From Spirosoma aureum (lineage in GTDB: Bacteria; Bacteroidota; Bacteroidia; Cytophagales; Spirosomataceae): a stretch of 64,000 nucleotides of DNA. Position 1 is the first letter of the stretch. The number at the start of each line of letters is the position of its first letter. The DNA is taken from positions 5,168,501 through 5,232,500 of the forward strand of contig NZ_CP050063.1 in assembly GCF_011604685.1 (NCBI RefSeq). The letters are read 5' to 3'. A model generated the notes under the pieces. That model ran no database searches. It saw only the letters and a list, made by a program, of their open reading frames with translations, and was not told where the DNA came from. The translations under genes were made by a program, and so were the position numbers. Shown one piece after another: positions 1 through 8,508 of the stretch.

Positions 1-1
1 T

Positions 2-61
2 CAGTCCTACCGCTTTCCGAAAGACACAACGGCACAATCCAGCTTAAACGCTCTCTGGTAA
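2..61 (+). CDS. possible C-terminal end of a gene entering from the left
   Basis: Frame 2 is open from the window edge to a TAA at 59-61 and would end in ...TAQSSLNALW. Frame 1 is also open, to a TAA at 70-72, so the frame is not certain. A strong hairpin follows at 67-101, which fits the end of a plus-strand gene. Too little sequence is present to name a product. Confidence 0.3.
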   Translation, partial: QSYRFPKDTTAQSSLNALW

Positions 62-101
62 TAAAACTATAAAGGGCACCTGTGATGGGTGCCCTTTATA
101 G
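61..101 (-). terminator. intrinsic terminator, probably bidirectional
   Basis: A perfect 14-bp stem, CTATAAAGGGCACC (67-80) with GGTGCCCTTTATAG (88-101), encloses a 7-nt loop. Read on the minus strand it is followed by TTTTAT, a usable U-tract, 2 nt after the stop codon of the aldo/keto reductase gene. It probably also ends whatever gene arrives from the left. Confidence 0.8.
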
Positions 102-102
102 C

Positions 103-1089
<987 letters not shown>

Positions 1090-1379
1090 ATAAAGAGGTT
1101 CGATATTCTCGGTTGATATCCTGGTGAACATCAATTGGCAGCTCTAAAATTCGAATACTATTGTTAACTCCTATGCTTCCAATTTAATGAGTTGATTCTG
1201 GTGCTTTACCAGTACTTACGTTTATCAGGAACGGATTTTAGCAACAAAGAAATTTCGTTCCCCATAAGTGAATACGATTTGGTCGACATTGCACAAGCTT
1301 AAGTCAGCTTCTCATATTATTATTTGACTATCAACTATTTGACTTTTATTTTCATAAAAATTCGTTCCCAACTCCAGAA

Positions 1380-1583
1380 ATGGTCAATACAATGAAACAG
1401 GCTTTTCACCGCTTACACGACTATTGGGCTAAGTTTATCCGTTTACTGTTCCCTGACAGAAATGAAAATCAGCATAAGACAGCTCAGTACATCGAGAACC
1501 CAGATGATATAGGAATCCTCCATTACAGCATACCTGGCAGAAGTTTTACCGGATCTATTTATAAAGGACGTATCCTGAAATAG
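1380..1583 (+). CDS. small hypothetical protein, 67 aa
   Basis: ATG at 1380 opens a 67-residue frame with a basic and aromatic N-terminal half (HRLHDYWAKFIRLLFPDR), which could be an amphipathic helix, and a C-terminal half ending GSIYKGRILK. It has no signal peptide, Cys or known motif, and I do not recognise the family. In its favour: it lies alone between two oppositely oriented genes and is followed by a small hairpin at 1617-1637. Against it: no clear ribosome-binding site or promoter is visible. It may be chance. Confidence 0.4.
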   Translation: MVNTMKQAFHRLHDYWAKFIRLLFPDRNENQHKTAQYIENPDDIGILHYSIPGRSFTGSIYKGRILK

Positions 1584-1616
1584 GTACAAAGTCCGAGTTT
1601 GGAATCGAGGATAAAT

Positions 1617-1637
1617 TGAGTTAATGCCATTAACTCA
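1617..1637. terminator. weak hairpin between converging genes
   Basis: TGAGTTAA (1617-1624) and TTAACTCA (1630-1637) form an 8-bp stem with a 5-nt loop between the converging small ORF and the ankyrin gene. There is no real U-tract on either side. Confidence 0.35.
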
Positions 1638-1645
1638 TACTGCAA

Positions 1646-2125
1646 CTATTTCCCTAATTTGCTTTGAATCAAGGCTACAATTTCCTTGCGATTTCTGGAT
1701 TTGGCAAAATCCAGCGGAGATTTCCCATCGTTCGAAAGCAGGCTCAAATCCGCATTAGCCGCTAACAGTAATTTGACAATGTCAACATTATCCTGCCAAA
1801 TCGCATCGTGTAAGGCGGTATAACCGTTGTAAGGCCCTTGTTTATTGATATCAATATTGTATTCGATCAGAAGTTTAGCCGCTTCGGTTCGGCCAGCATA
1901 AGCAGCGGCATGCAAAGCGGTGGCCTTCATTCCCGGATCAACGGCACGTACATCAGCGCCAGCTTCCAATAGTAATTTGACGATTTCGTTGTATCCCTTA
2001 TAAGCGGCAATGACCAACGGAGCATCCTGATTGGCATCCAGTTCATCAACATCAGCACCATTTTGAATAAGTTGCTCAACAAGCGAACGGTTGTTTTTAT
2101 TGATGGCATTCATTAAAGCTGTCAT
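1646..2125 (-). CDS. ankyrin repeat protein
   Basis: 159 residues made almost entirely of about five ankyrin repeats. Recognisable units are TALMNAINKNNRSLVEQLI, PLVIAAYKGYNEIVKLLLE, TALHAAAYAGRTEAAKLLI, TALHDAIWQDNVDIVKLLL and a final SPLDFAKSRNRKEIVALI, spaced about 33 residues apart with GAD-type turns. No signal peptide or membrane segment is seen, so it is probably cytosolic. Such short ankyrin proteins act as protein-binding modules; the partner is not evident. The gene is monocistronic, with 322 bp of non-coding DNA on its 5' side. Confidence 0.9.
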   Translation of the reverse strand: MTALMNAINKNNRSLVEQLIQNGADVDELDANQDAPLVIAAYKGYNEIVKLLLEAGADVRAVDPGMKATALHAAAYAGRTEAAKLLIEYNIDINKQGPYNGYTALHDAIWQDNVDIVKLLLAANADLSLLSNDGKSPLDFAKSRNRKEIVALIQSKLGK

Positions 2126-2447
2126 ATCAAATCCTCTATTTTAGGTAAATAAATCAGTTAATAAGGAAGGTTGGTAAGCGTTATCAAGACCTGAGACATT
2201 CCCTCCGGAAATGGCCTGCGGCACAAATTACTACATGTTTACAACTTGAAAAAGCATCCTTTCTTTTTCTACAACAAGACCACATCAGCCAATCCAGGTA
2301 GCCACTCGAATCAAGTTCTACCAGTTACAGGTCAGCCTCTAAGACTCCATAACCAGATGTACTGAGTAACCCACACGGCAAATATCGGCCGAGGTCGTTA
2401 TATTTGTTCAACCATAACGTCAACTGGCATTTTTCAGTCACTGCATC
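2126..2447. other. 322-bp divergent intergenic region
   Basis: Separates the minus-strand ankyrin gene from the plus-strand molybdate operon. Apart from a -7-like box at 2399-2406 I see no ORF, palindrome or repeat. Confidence 0.6.
2399..2406 (+). promoter_or_regulatory. candidate -7 box of the molybdate operon
   Basis: TATATTTG matches the Bacteroidota primary-sigma -7 consensus TAnnTTTG and lies 41 nt before the ATG at 2448. No TTTG -33 box stands at the expected 19-21 nt spacing, so support comes from one element plus position. Confidence 0.45.
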
Positions 2448-2978
2448 ATGCATAGCTTTTTCCTGAATCAGAATACCGTTCTGCCCAATCGTATCCGCTA
2501 CGCTTCGGCAGTCCTCTGTTTGTTCGTTTTTTTACTGGTTACCAGCACCAAAGCACAGACTGTACTCACAATTTCGGGTGAAGTGACCAAACCGCTCACC
2601 TTGCAGGCAGCCGACATCAAAGCCATGCCTCATACCAGCGTGACGGGTAAAGACAGAGACGGGAAAGAGCATCAGTACTCAGGAATTCCTCTGGTTAATC
2701 TGCTCAAACTGGCAGGAGCCACTCTGGGTGGGGAACTACGCGGAGAAAATCTGGTCAAATATGCAGTTGTAAAAGCCATCGACGGCTATGAGGTTCTGTT
2801 TGCCCTTCCCGAAATTGATCCTGAGTATGCCACACGTACCATTCTGTTAGCCGACAGCGTCGATGGGAGTCCCTTGCCACAGGGTGTAGGCCCTTACCGG
2901 GTGGTCGTTCCCGGCGAAAAAAAACCAGCTCGCTGGATTCGGGAAGTCAAATCCATTGAGATTCGCTTTGCTAAATAA
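2448..2978 (+). CDS. small exported molybdopterin-oxidoreductase-like protein
   Basis: 176 aa. A long N-region and hydrophobic core (VLCLFVFLLVTS) end in TKAQ, a likely signal peptide cleavage site near residue 37, giving a periplasmic protein of about 140 aa. The mature part (LTISGEVTKPLTLQAADIKAMP, SGIPLVNLLKLAG, GYEVLFALPEID, GPYRVVVPGEKKPARWIREV) resembles the oxidoreductase molybdopterin-binding fold of the sulfite oxidase/MsrP family. It is only about half the usual length and has no Cys after the signal peptide, so it lacks the thiolate that binds Mo in sulfite oxidases. It is first in an apparent operon with a dihaem peroxidase and modABC, with an 8-nt gap to the next gene. Role unknown: a minimal cofactor- or oxyanion-binding protein is one possibility. 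Confidence 0.85.
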   Translation: MHSFFLNQNTVLPNRIRYASAVLCLFVFLLVTSTKAQTVLTISGEVTKPLTLQAADIKAMPHTSVTGKDRDGKEHQYSGIPLVNLLKLAGATLGGELRGENLVKYAVVKAIDGYEVLFALPEIDPEYATRTILLADSVDGSPLPQGVGPYRVVVPGEKKPARWIREVKSIEIRFAK

Positions 2979-2986
2979 TTGACTAT

Positions 2987-4102
2987 ATGCGCATTGTAAA
3001 ATTCTGCCTGGCAATTGCGCTCATGATCGCATTGGTATCGGCCTGGAAACAGCCCGACGAGCCTATGCCAACCGGTCCCTATGCCTTACAGTATCCGGCT
3101 TCATTTGGTGGGCGGTTCACTATTCCGGCCAACAATCCATTAACGCAGGAAGGCGTTTACCTCGGAAGACTCCTGTTTTATGAACCTCGCCTTTCGAAAA
3201 CAAACACCATTTCCTGCGGCAGTTGCCATCAGCAGAATCGCGCATTTACCGACGGAAGAGCACTCAGTATAGGTGTTAGCGGCAAGCCAACAAGCCGCAA
3301 TTCAATGTCATTAGCCAACTTGTTGTGGGTTCGTCAGTTTTTCTGGGATGGGCGGGCGGCCAGTCTGGAGGATCAGGTAAGAGTTCCCCTCACCCACACC
3401 GACGAAATGGGAATGGCTCCCGAAGAAGCGGCTAAAGCGTTACAACAGACTGGCTTCTACCCTGCCCTTTTTCGACGTGTGTTTGGTTCAGACACGATAA
3501 CCGATGCCCGGATCAGCAAAGCCATAGCACAATTCGAGCGTACGTTGATCTCGGCCAATTCGCGCTATGATCAATATCAGCAAGGGCATTATACGCTTAC
3601 TGAAGCGGAACAGAATGGCCTTCACTTATTTTCTTCGGCTCCGGCTCCCGAACGGGGCATCCGGGGTGGCAACTGTGCCCACTGTCACGGCGGTCTCAAA
3701 CTGGTTCAGGAATTGTTTCACAACAATGGTCTGGATCAGGTAGCACCGGATGCGGGCCGACAGACCATAACCGGGCTTGGGCTGGATCATGGGCGGTTTC
3801 GGGTACCAACACTGCGGAATATCGCTCTTACGGCACCCTACATGCACGATGGTCGCCTGGCCACTCTAGAGGCTGTTATCGATCACTACAGCGATCATAT
3901 CCAATCCAGTCCAAGCCTGAGCCGCGAACTGATGGCAGATTCTGATAAGCCAACAGGGTTTCATTTCACCACGAAAGAGAAGTCAGATCTACTGGCATTT
4001 CTACCCCTCCTGACAGACTCATCATTCGTTACTAACCCGCAGTTTTCAGACCCTAACAACCTAAAGCGCACTGCAGTTAAACCTCATCATTCCACCAATT
4101 GA
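2987..4102 (+). CDS. dihaem cytochrome c peroxidase (CcpA/MauG family)
   Basis: 371 aa with a signal peptide (VKFCLAIALMIALVSA), so periplasmic. Two CxxCH haem c sites are present, CGSCH and CAHCH, spaced as in the two-domain bacterial peroxidases. Other family marks are LGRLLFYEPRLS, NSMSLANLLW, FWDGRAASLEDQ and APYMHDGRLATLEAVI, the last carrying the probable Met ligand of the high-potential haem. Members reduce hydrogen peroxide or oxidise protein or cofactor residues (MauG). Its stop is followed after 6 nt by modA, and it begins 8 nt after the molybdopterin-like gene, so the three are probably co-transcribed. This could be a peroxidase or a maturation enzyme for its neighbour; sequence does not decide. 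Confidence 0.93.
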   Translation: MRIVKFCLAIALMIALVSAWKQPDEPMPTGPYALQYPASFGGRFTIPANNPLTQEGVYLGRLLFYEPRLSKTNTISCGSCHQQNRAFTDGRALSIGVSGKPTSRNSMSLANLLWVRQFFWDGRAASLEDQVRVPLTHTDEMGMAPEEAAKALQQTGFYPALFRRVFGSDTITDARISKAIAQFERTLISANSRYDQYQQGHYTLTEAEQNGLHLFSSAPAPERGIRGGNCAHCHGGLKLVQELFHNNGLDQVAPDAGRQTITGLGLDHGRFRVPTLRNIALTAPYMHDGRLATLEAVIDHYSDHIQSSPSLSRELMADSDKPTGFHFTTKEKSDLLAFLPLLTDSSFVTNPQFSDPNNLKRTAVKPHHSTN

Positions 4103-4108
4103 TTGCTC

Positions 4109-4846
4109 ATGAAAAAACTCCTGCTTATTCTGTTCCTTTGGCCTGCCTGTCTATTCGCACAACCGCTCCGGGTGGCTGTAGCCGCCAATGCGCAGTTTGT
4201 GATGGAGCAACTTCGAACTGCTTTTCAGAAAAAAACGGGTATTTCGGTAGAGGCAATTGTCAGTTCGTCGGGTAAACTGACGACCCAGATTCAGCAGGGT
4301 GCTCCGTACGACGTGTTTTTATCCGCCGATATGTCGTATCCCGAAACGCTGCATAAGGAAGGGTTGACAGAGGATGCTCCCGTTGTGTATGCTTACGGAA
4401 CGCTCGTACTCTGGACAATGGGCAACCTACCGCTTGCCACCGACCTCAAAGTACTGACCAATCCGGCAGTTCGGCACATTGCGCTGGCCAATCCGGCCAA
4501 AGCACCGTATGGTGAAGCCGCTGAAGGATTACTAAAATACGCCAACTTGTTCGTTCAGGTAAAGGCAAAGATTGTATACGGCGAAAGCATTGCCCAGGTC
4601 AACCAGTATGTATTGACTGGCTCGGCAGAAATCGGGTTTACCGCCAAATCGGTTGTCCTGGATTCTACCCTGAAGCAGCGGGGACACTGGATCGAATTAC
4701 CAGCCAAAGGTTATTCGCCCATTGCCCAGGGCGTTGTAGTGCTTAAACGAACAACGCAGGCAAAAGCAGCTCAGCAATTTGTCGAATTTTTGCGTAGCCC
4801 GACCGCCCGGCGTATTTTGCAGCGTTTTGGCTATCGCCTGCCTTAA
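4109..4846 (+). CDS. modA: molybdate ABC transporter substrate-binding protein ModA
   Basis: 245 aa periplasmic binding protein of the ModA family. Signal peptide MKKLLLILFLWPACLFAQ. The oxyanion-binding segments SSSGKLTTQIQQGAPYDVFLSAD and ANPAKAPYGEAAEGLL are typical of ModA, as are the late GYSPIAQGVVVLKR and the C-terminal AAQQFVEFLRSPTARRIL. ATG at 4109 is preferred over the in-frame TTG at 4103, because the signal peptide begins MKK. It delivers molybdate (possibly tungstate) to ModB, the next gene. Confidence 0.95.
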   Translation: MKKLLLILFLWPACLFAQPLRVAVAANAQFVMEQLRTAFQKKTGISVEAIVSSSGKLTTQIQQGAPYDVFLSADMSYPETLHKEGLTEDAPVVYAYGTLVLWTMGNLPLATDLKVLTNPAVRHIALANPAKAPYGEAAEGLLKYANLFVQVKAKIVYGESIAQVNQYVLTGSAEIGFTAKSVVLDSTLKQRGHWIELPAKGYSPIAQGVVVLKRTTQAKAAQQFVEFLRSPTARRILQRFGYRLP

Positions 4847-4942
4847 AATCAGTTTACGGTTTGTACTTCCCGATGAGCCACGATGGCATAGGGTATGTCA
4901 GATTTCAGAGGGCCCAATCCTGTAAACCAAAACTGTATTCGT

Positions 4943-5608
4943 ATGCCCATCGATTGGGAACCCATCTGGCTTACCTTACGCCTGGCCAGTATGACAACAT
5001 TCATTTTACTGCTTATTGGTGTACCTCTGGCAGGATGGCTTGCCTTGAGCCGGTTTCGGCTCAAACCTGTAGTCGAAACGCTTATTAGTTTACCCTTAGT
5101 CCTTCCTCCTTCGGTCGTCGGTTTTTACCTACTGCTGGCTTTTAGTCCAACGGGCTGGCTGGGAGCATGGCTCCTGCGTGTGGTTAATCTTCAGCTGGTC
5201 TTTTCGTTTGAAGGGCTGGTTTTAGCATCATTACTGTATAGTCTGCCTTTTATGGTCCATCCTATTCAGGCAGGGCTGGAAAATCTGCCGACATCCTGGC
5301 GAGAAGCAGCCTACACGTTAGGTCAGTCGCCAGTCAGAACCCTCTGGCGTGTATTACTTCCCAATTGCAAACCGGCTCTATTGACTGGTATTGTTTTATC
5401 ATTTGCGCACACAATCGGCGAATTTGGGCTTGTTCTGATGATTGGGGGAAATCTGCCGGGGCAAACGCGCGTAGCTTCCATTGCGATTTACGATGAAGTC
5501 GAACTTCTGCATTTCGAGTCGGCACACGCCTATGCCGCTCTGTTATTAGGCTTGTCTTTTCTGATTTTATTACTGGTGTATGCTGTCAACAAACGGGTAA
5601 CGGTATGA
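4943..5608 (+). CDS. modB: molybdate ABC transporter permease ModB
   Basis: About 221 aa inner-membrane permease with five predicted helices. The EAA loop that docks on the ATPase is EAAYTLGQSPVRTLWRVLLPNC, followed by the usual PALLTGIVLSFAHTIGEFGLVLMIGGN of ModB. The frame is open further up (ATG at 4895), but MPIDWEPIWLTLRLA is the family N-terminus, so 4943 is chosen. It overlaps modC by 4 nt (ATGA), a sign of translational coupling. The 96-nt gap to modA is the largest in this operon and has no terminator-like hairpin. Confidence 0.93.
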   Translation: MPIDWEPIWLTLRLASMTTFILLLIGVPLAGWLALSRFRLKPVVETLISLPLVLPPSVVGFYLLLAFSPTGWLGAWLLRVVNLQLVFSFEGLVLASLLYSLPFMVHPIQAGLENLPTSWREAAYTLGQSPVRTLWRVLLPNCKPALLTGIVLSFAHTIGEFGLVLMIGGNLPGQTRVASIAIYDEVELLHFESAHAYAALLLGLSFLILLLVYAVNKRVTV

Positions 5609-6429
5609 TTCAACTGGATATTACCATGCCGCGCCTGTTTGCCGAAGGAGTTACTGAACTTCAGGTCCAGCTTGAGCTGGCCACGGGTAGCCTGACGGCT
5701 TTAGTTGGTCCTTCGGGTTCAGGTAAAACAACCTTGCTTCGGGTTCTGGCCGGACTGGAAAAACCTCGACTTGGTCGTATTGAAGTACAGGGGGGAACCG
5801 TGTGGCTCGATACAGCTCATGGGATCAATCAACCTCCACAAAAGCGGTCGATTGGTTATGTTTTTCAGGACACAGCCCTGTTTCCGAACATGACCGTACG
5901 CGAAAATATTCAGTTTGCGGCTCCTCCCGATCAACGCAAACTAGTTGACTCGTTAATTCAGGAAACGGGACTGGAACGTTTTGTTAACCAAAAACCAGTG
6001 GCATTATCAGGTGGTCAGCAGCAACGGGTTGCCCTGGCTCGTGCTCTGGTTCGACGACCAACGGTATTATTGCTGGATGAGCCTTTTGCCGCTCTTGACC
6101 CAGAGGCCAGTCAGCAACTTCGGCAGTTATTGTTAAACCTTCATCAGAGCTGGGGCACAACAACGTTATTGGTTAGCCATCACGAAACCGATGTTGATGT
6201 TCTGGCAGATCGGATCATTCGGCTCGTGCAGGGTTCGATTCAAAGCGATCGGGCAGGAACGAAAACGTTAAACCTGATTAACGCTCAACCTGAACGAATC
6301 CTGCGAATTTATTTTGATGAAACCCATCAGCAGTGGGTTATCGAAACCGCTACCGTTCTGCTGCGGTCTGCCAATCCTGCCTGGGCCCGACTTCATGTAA
6401 ATGATGTTATACGCGTATCGCTGTCCTGA
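5605..6429 (+). CDS. modC: molybdate ABC transporter ATP-binding protein ModC
   Basis: 274 aa ATPase. Walker A GPSGSGKT at residues 35-42, Q-loop FQDTALFPNMTVRENI, signature LSGGQQQR at 134-141, Walker B LLLDEPFAALD, and the switch His in LLVSHHETD. After about residue 220 a short tail (RILRIYFDETHQQWVIETATVLL...VIRVSLS) replaces the full paired MOP/TOBE domains of E. coli ModC, so molybdate feedback through that domain may be reduced or absent. It couples hydrolysis to import through ModB. Last gene of the operon; a palindrome follows at 6550-6579. Confidence 0.94.
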   Translation: MIQLDITMPRLFAEGVTELQVQLELATGSLTALVGPSGSGKTTLLRVLAGLEKPRLGRIEVQGGTVWLDTAHGINQPPQKRSIGYVFQDTALFPNMTVRENIQFAAPPDQRKLVDSLIQETGLERFVNQKPVALSGGQQQRVALARALVRRPTVLLLDEPFAALDPEASQQLRQLLLNLHQSWGTTTLLVSHHETDVDVLADRIIRLVQGSIQSDRAGTKTLNLINAQPERILRIYFDETHQQWVIETATVLLRSANPAWARLHVNDVIRVSLS

Positions 6430-6549
6430 CGCCTTAAAATGCTTGCGTTCGATCATCGGAGGTACAGAATATCTATCAACCTGGACCAGTCATGCCACCT
6501 GCCCTGGTTACCAGATCTCATAGAAAATGATTTTTTGCCTCAAAACAGC

Positions 6550-6579
6550 ATTGGCCCGTTAATGAGCTAACGGGCCAAT
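6550..6579. terminator. palindrome between modC and the sulfatase gene
   Basis: ATTGGCCCGTTA (550-561) and TAACGGGCCAAT (568-579, both plus 6000) form a perfect 12-bp stem with a 6-nt loop. It lies between converging genes, 121 nt after modC. The U-tract is poor on both strands, so terminator function is inferred from stem and position. Confidence 0.55.
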
Positions 6580-6637
6580 GAAGCAAGTTTATCTCACAAT
6601 TTGAAGATCCTCGCTAGTCGGACTTCTCTTTGCCTGA

Positions 6638-8173
6638 TCAAGAGACGGTGAGCACTTCTCCCATTTTCTCTTTCTCCAGAGCCAGGAGTTTCCGGTGGAG
6701 CCTTTCCCGTTCGGCGGCAATGGCCGGATCATTATACAGCGGGTTATTCTCGTTTGCCAGGTTATTGGTTTCCAGTGGATCGCTTTCCAGATCATACATT
6801 TCGTACTCTCTTGGATAACTCTGGGGTGGAACCTGCTCTGGTGGAGCTATGTAAAAATAATACGCATATTTCCAGCGTTTCTCACGGATGCACCGGATGC
6901 GGTTGGCTGCGGGCAATGGATTGATACTGTTGCCATTGCCAGCCCGAAAATCATCGAATGTAAACAGAATCGATTCCTGAACTACCTCCGTCGTCTTCGG
7001 ATTTCGGATAACCGGAGAGAGATCGTTGCCCCGAAACGTATAATTAAGCGGGTTGCCAAGTTTAAGAAGCCCATTTACGGTTGGCATCATATCGACAAGG
7101 CTGAATAGCTGACTGCTTACCTCCGCCTTTTGAAAGAGAACGGGATTCGAAATGACCAGCGGAATACTCATGGTTTCTTCGTAGGCGTTGAATATTTTCT
7201 GCCGCATTCCATTATGTGTCAGCCCCATTTCACCATGATCGGCCGTACGAATGATCAGTGTATTGTCGGCCAGCGATCGCCCGGTTACGGTGTCGAAGGT
7301 CTGATAAAGCACATCCAGCACGGTATTGATCTGCGTGTCGGCATGGGCAATGAGGTTGCCATAAAAATTCAGGTACTGCCGCTTCATTTCGTCGGTTGGG
7401 AGAGGCCCAAGTCCATCTGCCAGATACGGAACCAGCATTTGCTGGACAGTTGGTTTCTGACTCAGGTCTTCGTTTACCGTAGCCGGCAACTCAATATCAC
7501 CTTTCAGGTATTCAGGTGAATAATCATTCTTCCAGTCTTTTGGGAAAGCCAGTACATCGTGGGGGTTTACGAGCGAGAGAAACAGAGCAAAGGGTTCAAC
7601 GTTGTTTCCCCGCTGTACCTGATACAAAAAATCGAGAGCCTGACTGACGTAGTCCAGGTCATGGTTCGCCAGTCCGCCCCCGAAATGTTCGGGTGCCACA
7701 TCTTCACCGGCATCGGGTGGAATCCAGCCCGAATAACCATAGGCCAGCAGGTCTTCGCTGGTCATGCTGTCAAATCTGCCATCGGCTCCCTTCGATAAAT
7801 GCCACTTCCCGATGTAGCTAACCTTATAGCCGCTCTCAGTAAGCATATATGATAGATTCGGGGCACTGGTCGAGAGGGTTGGCTCCTGATTCGAATAGGT
7901 CATATCCTGGGTCAGAGTCAGAATCACATTGTGTTCGGAAGGATACAATCCCGTGAACAGGGTCGCGCGGCTTGGTGAACACATGCAGGTGCTGCAAAAC
8001 GCCTTCGTGAAGGTGATGCCATGTTTACGCAGGCGGGGCATTGCGGTCAGATTCTGCTCTTCCCAGCCAGGTGGAAAGTGCATTAAACCCCGATCCTGGT
8101 CAGTAATGATAAACAACAGATTGGGCCGGTCAGGCAGGGGGCTTTTTGGCGGTACTGGTTTGCTGGGTTGCAT
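6638..8173 (-). CDS. sulfatase (arylsulfatase/choline-sulfatase type)
   Basis: 511 aa alkaline-phosphatase-superfamily hydrolase. Metal-binding start NLLFIITDQDRG; signature CSPSRATLFTGLYP with Cys65 as the residue to be turned into formylglycine; later RTADHGEMGLTHNGMRQK holds the remaining metal and sulfate ligands. Cleaves sulfate esters; the substrate is unknown, and several Cys around the site (60, 63, 65) are unusual. There is no signal peptide: the N-terminus MQPSKPVPPKSPLPDRP is polar and Pro-rich, so the enzyme is predicted cytosolic, unlike most Bacteroidota sulfatases. A lipoprotein formylglycine-generating enzyme lies 13 kb away at 21209-22252. No SusC/D genes are adjacent. Confidence 0.93.
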   Translation of the reverse strand: MQPSKPVPPKSPLPDRPNLLFIITDQDRGLMHFPPGWEEQNLTAMPRLRKHGITFTKAFCSTCMCSPSRATLFTGLYPSEHNVILTLTQDMTYSNQEPTLSTSAPNLSYMLTESGYKVSYIGKWHLSKGADGRFDSMTSEDLLAYGYSGWIPPDAGEDVAPEHFGGGLANHDLDYVSQALDFLYQVQRGNNVEPFALFLSLVNPHDVLAFPKDWKNDYSPEYLKGDIELPATVNEDLSQKPTVQQMLVPYLADGLGPLPTDEMKRQYLNFYGNLIAHADTQINTVLDVLYQTFDTVTGRSLADNTLIIRTADHGEMGLTHNGMRQKIFNAYEETMSIPLVISNPVLFQKAEVSSQLFSLVDMMPTVNGLLKLGNPLNYTFRGNDLSPVIRNPKTTEVVQESILFTFDDFRAGNGNSINPLPAANRIRCIREKRWKYAYYFYIAPPEQVPPQSYPREYEMYDLESDPLETNNLANENNPLYNDPAIAAERERLHRKLLALEKEKMGEVLTVS

Positions 8174-8508
8174 AGGAATAGGGTCTTGAGGTATAATGAA
8201 TCCCTTAATTTGACTGGTAAGTTGCGACCAGCCAAAAGCCTATGCTAACACTCACGTTACATTAACTAACAAGAATGTTTCATCTTGAGATATTATTCAA
8301 ATTAAAAGTGCCTAAAATTTACAAAATCACAAAATTGAACACTTTATACTACCTTCAGGAATTTATATAGTGGAAGTAACTTCCTGACCTATACAGTTTT
8401 TACAAATCATTCGATTATTGACTACTGGTTCGAGCACTAAAAAGCCGCGTTCAGTTTTTGCTGACGCGGCTTTTTAAATGATTTAGCTAAATAGTATTGC
8501 TGAAAACC
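8174..8508. other. 335-bp intergenic region before the sulfatase gene
   Basis: AT-rich DNA upstream of the sulfatase start and downstream of the S9 peptidase stop. It holds the terminator at 8439-8475. I see no exact TAnnTTTG box on the minus strand near the sulfatase start and no ORF. Confidence 0.5.
8439..8475 (-). terminator. intrinsic terminator after the S9 peptidase gene
   Basis: AAAAAGCCGCGT+TCAG pairs with CTGA+CGCGGCTTTTT around a 6-nt loop. The stem carries its own A- and T-runs, so it can work on both strands. It lies 33 nt after the stop of the minus-strand S9 peptidase gene. Confidence 0.85.

Noticed and set aside
2126..2447. possible molybdenum-cofactor riboswitch before the molybdate operon
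   Set aside because: No Moco-aptamer-like set of paired segments could be traced in the leader; only a -7-like box is visible.
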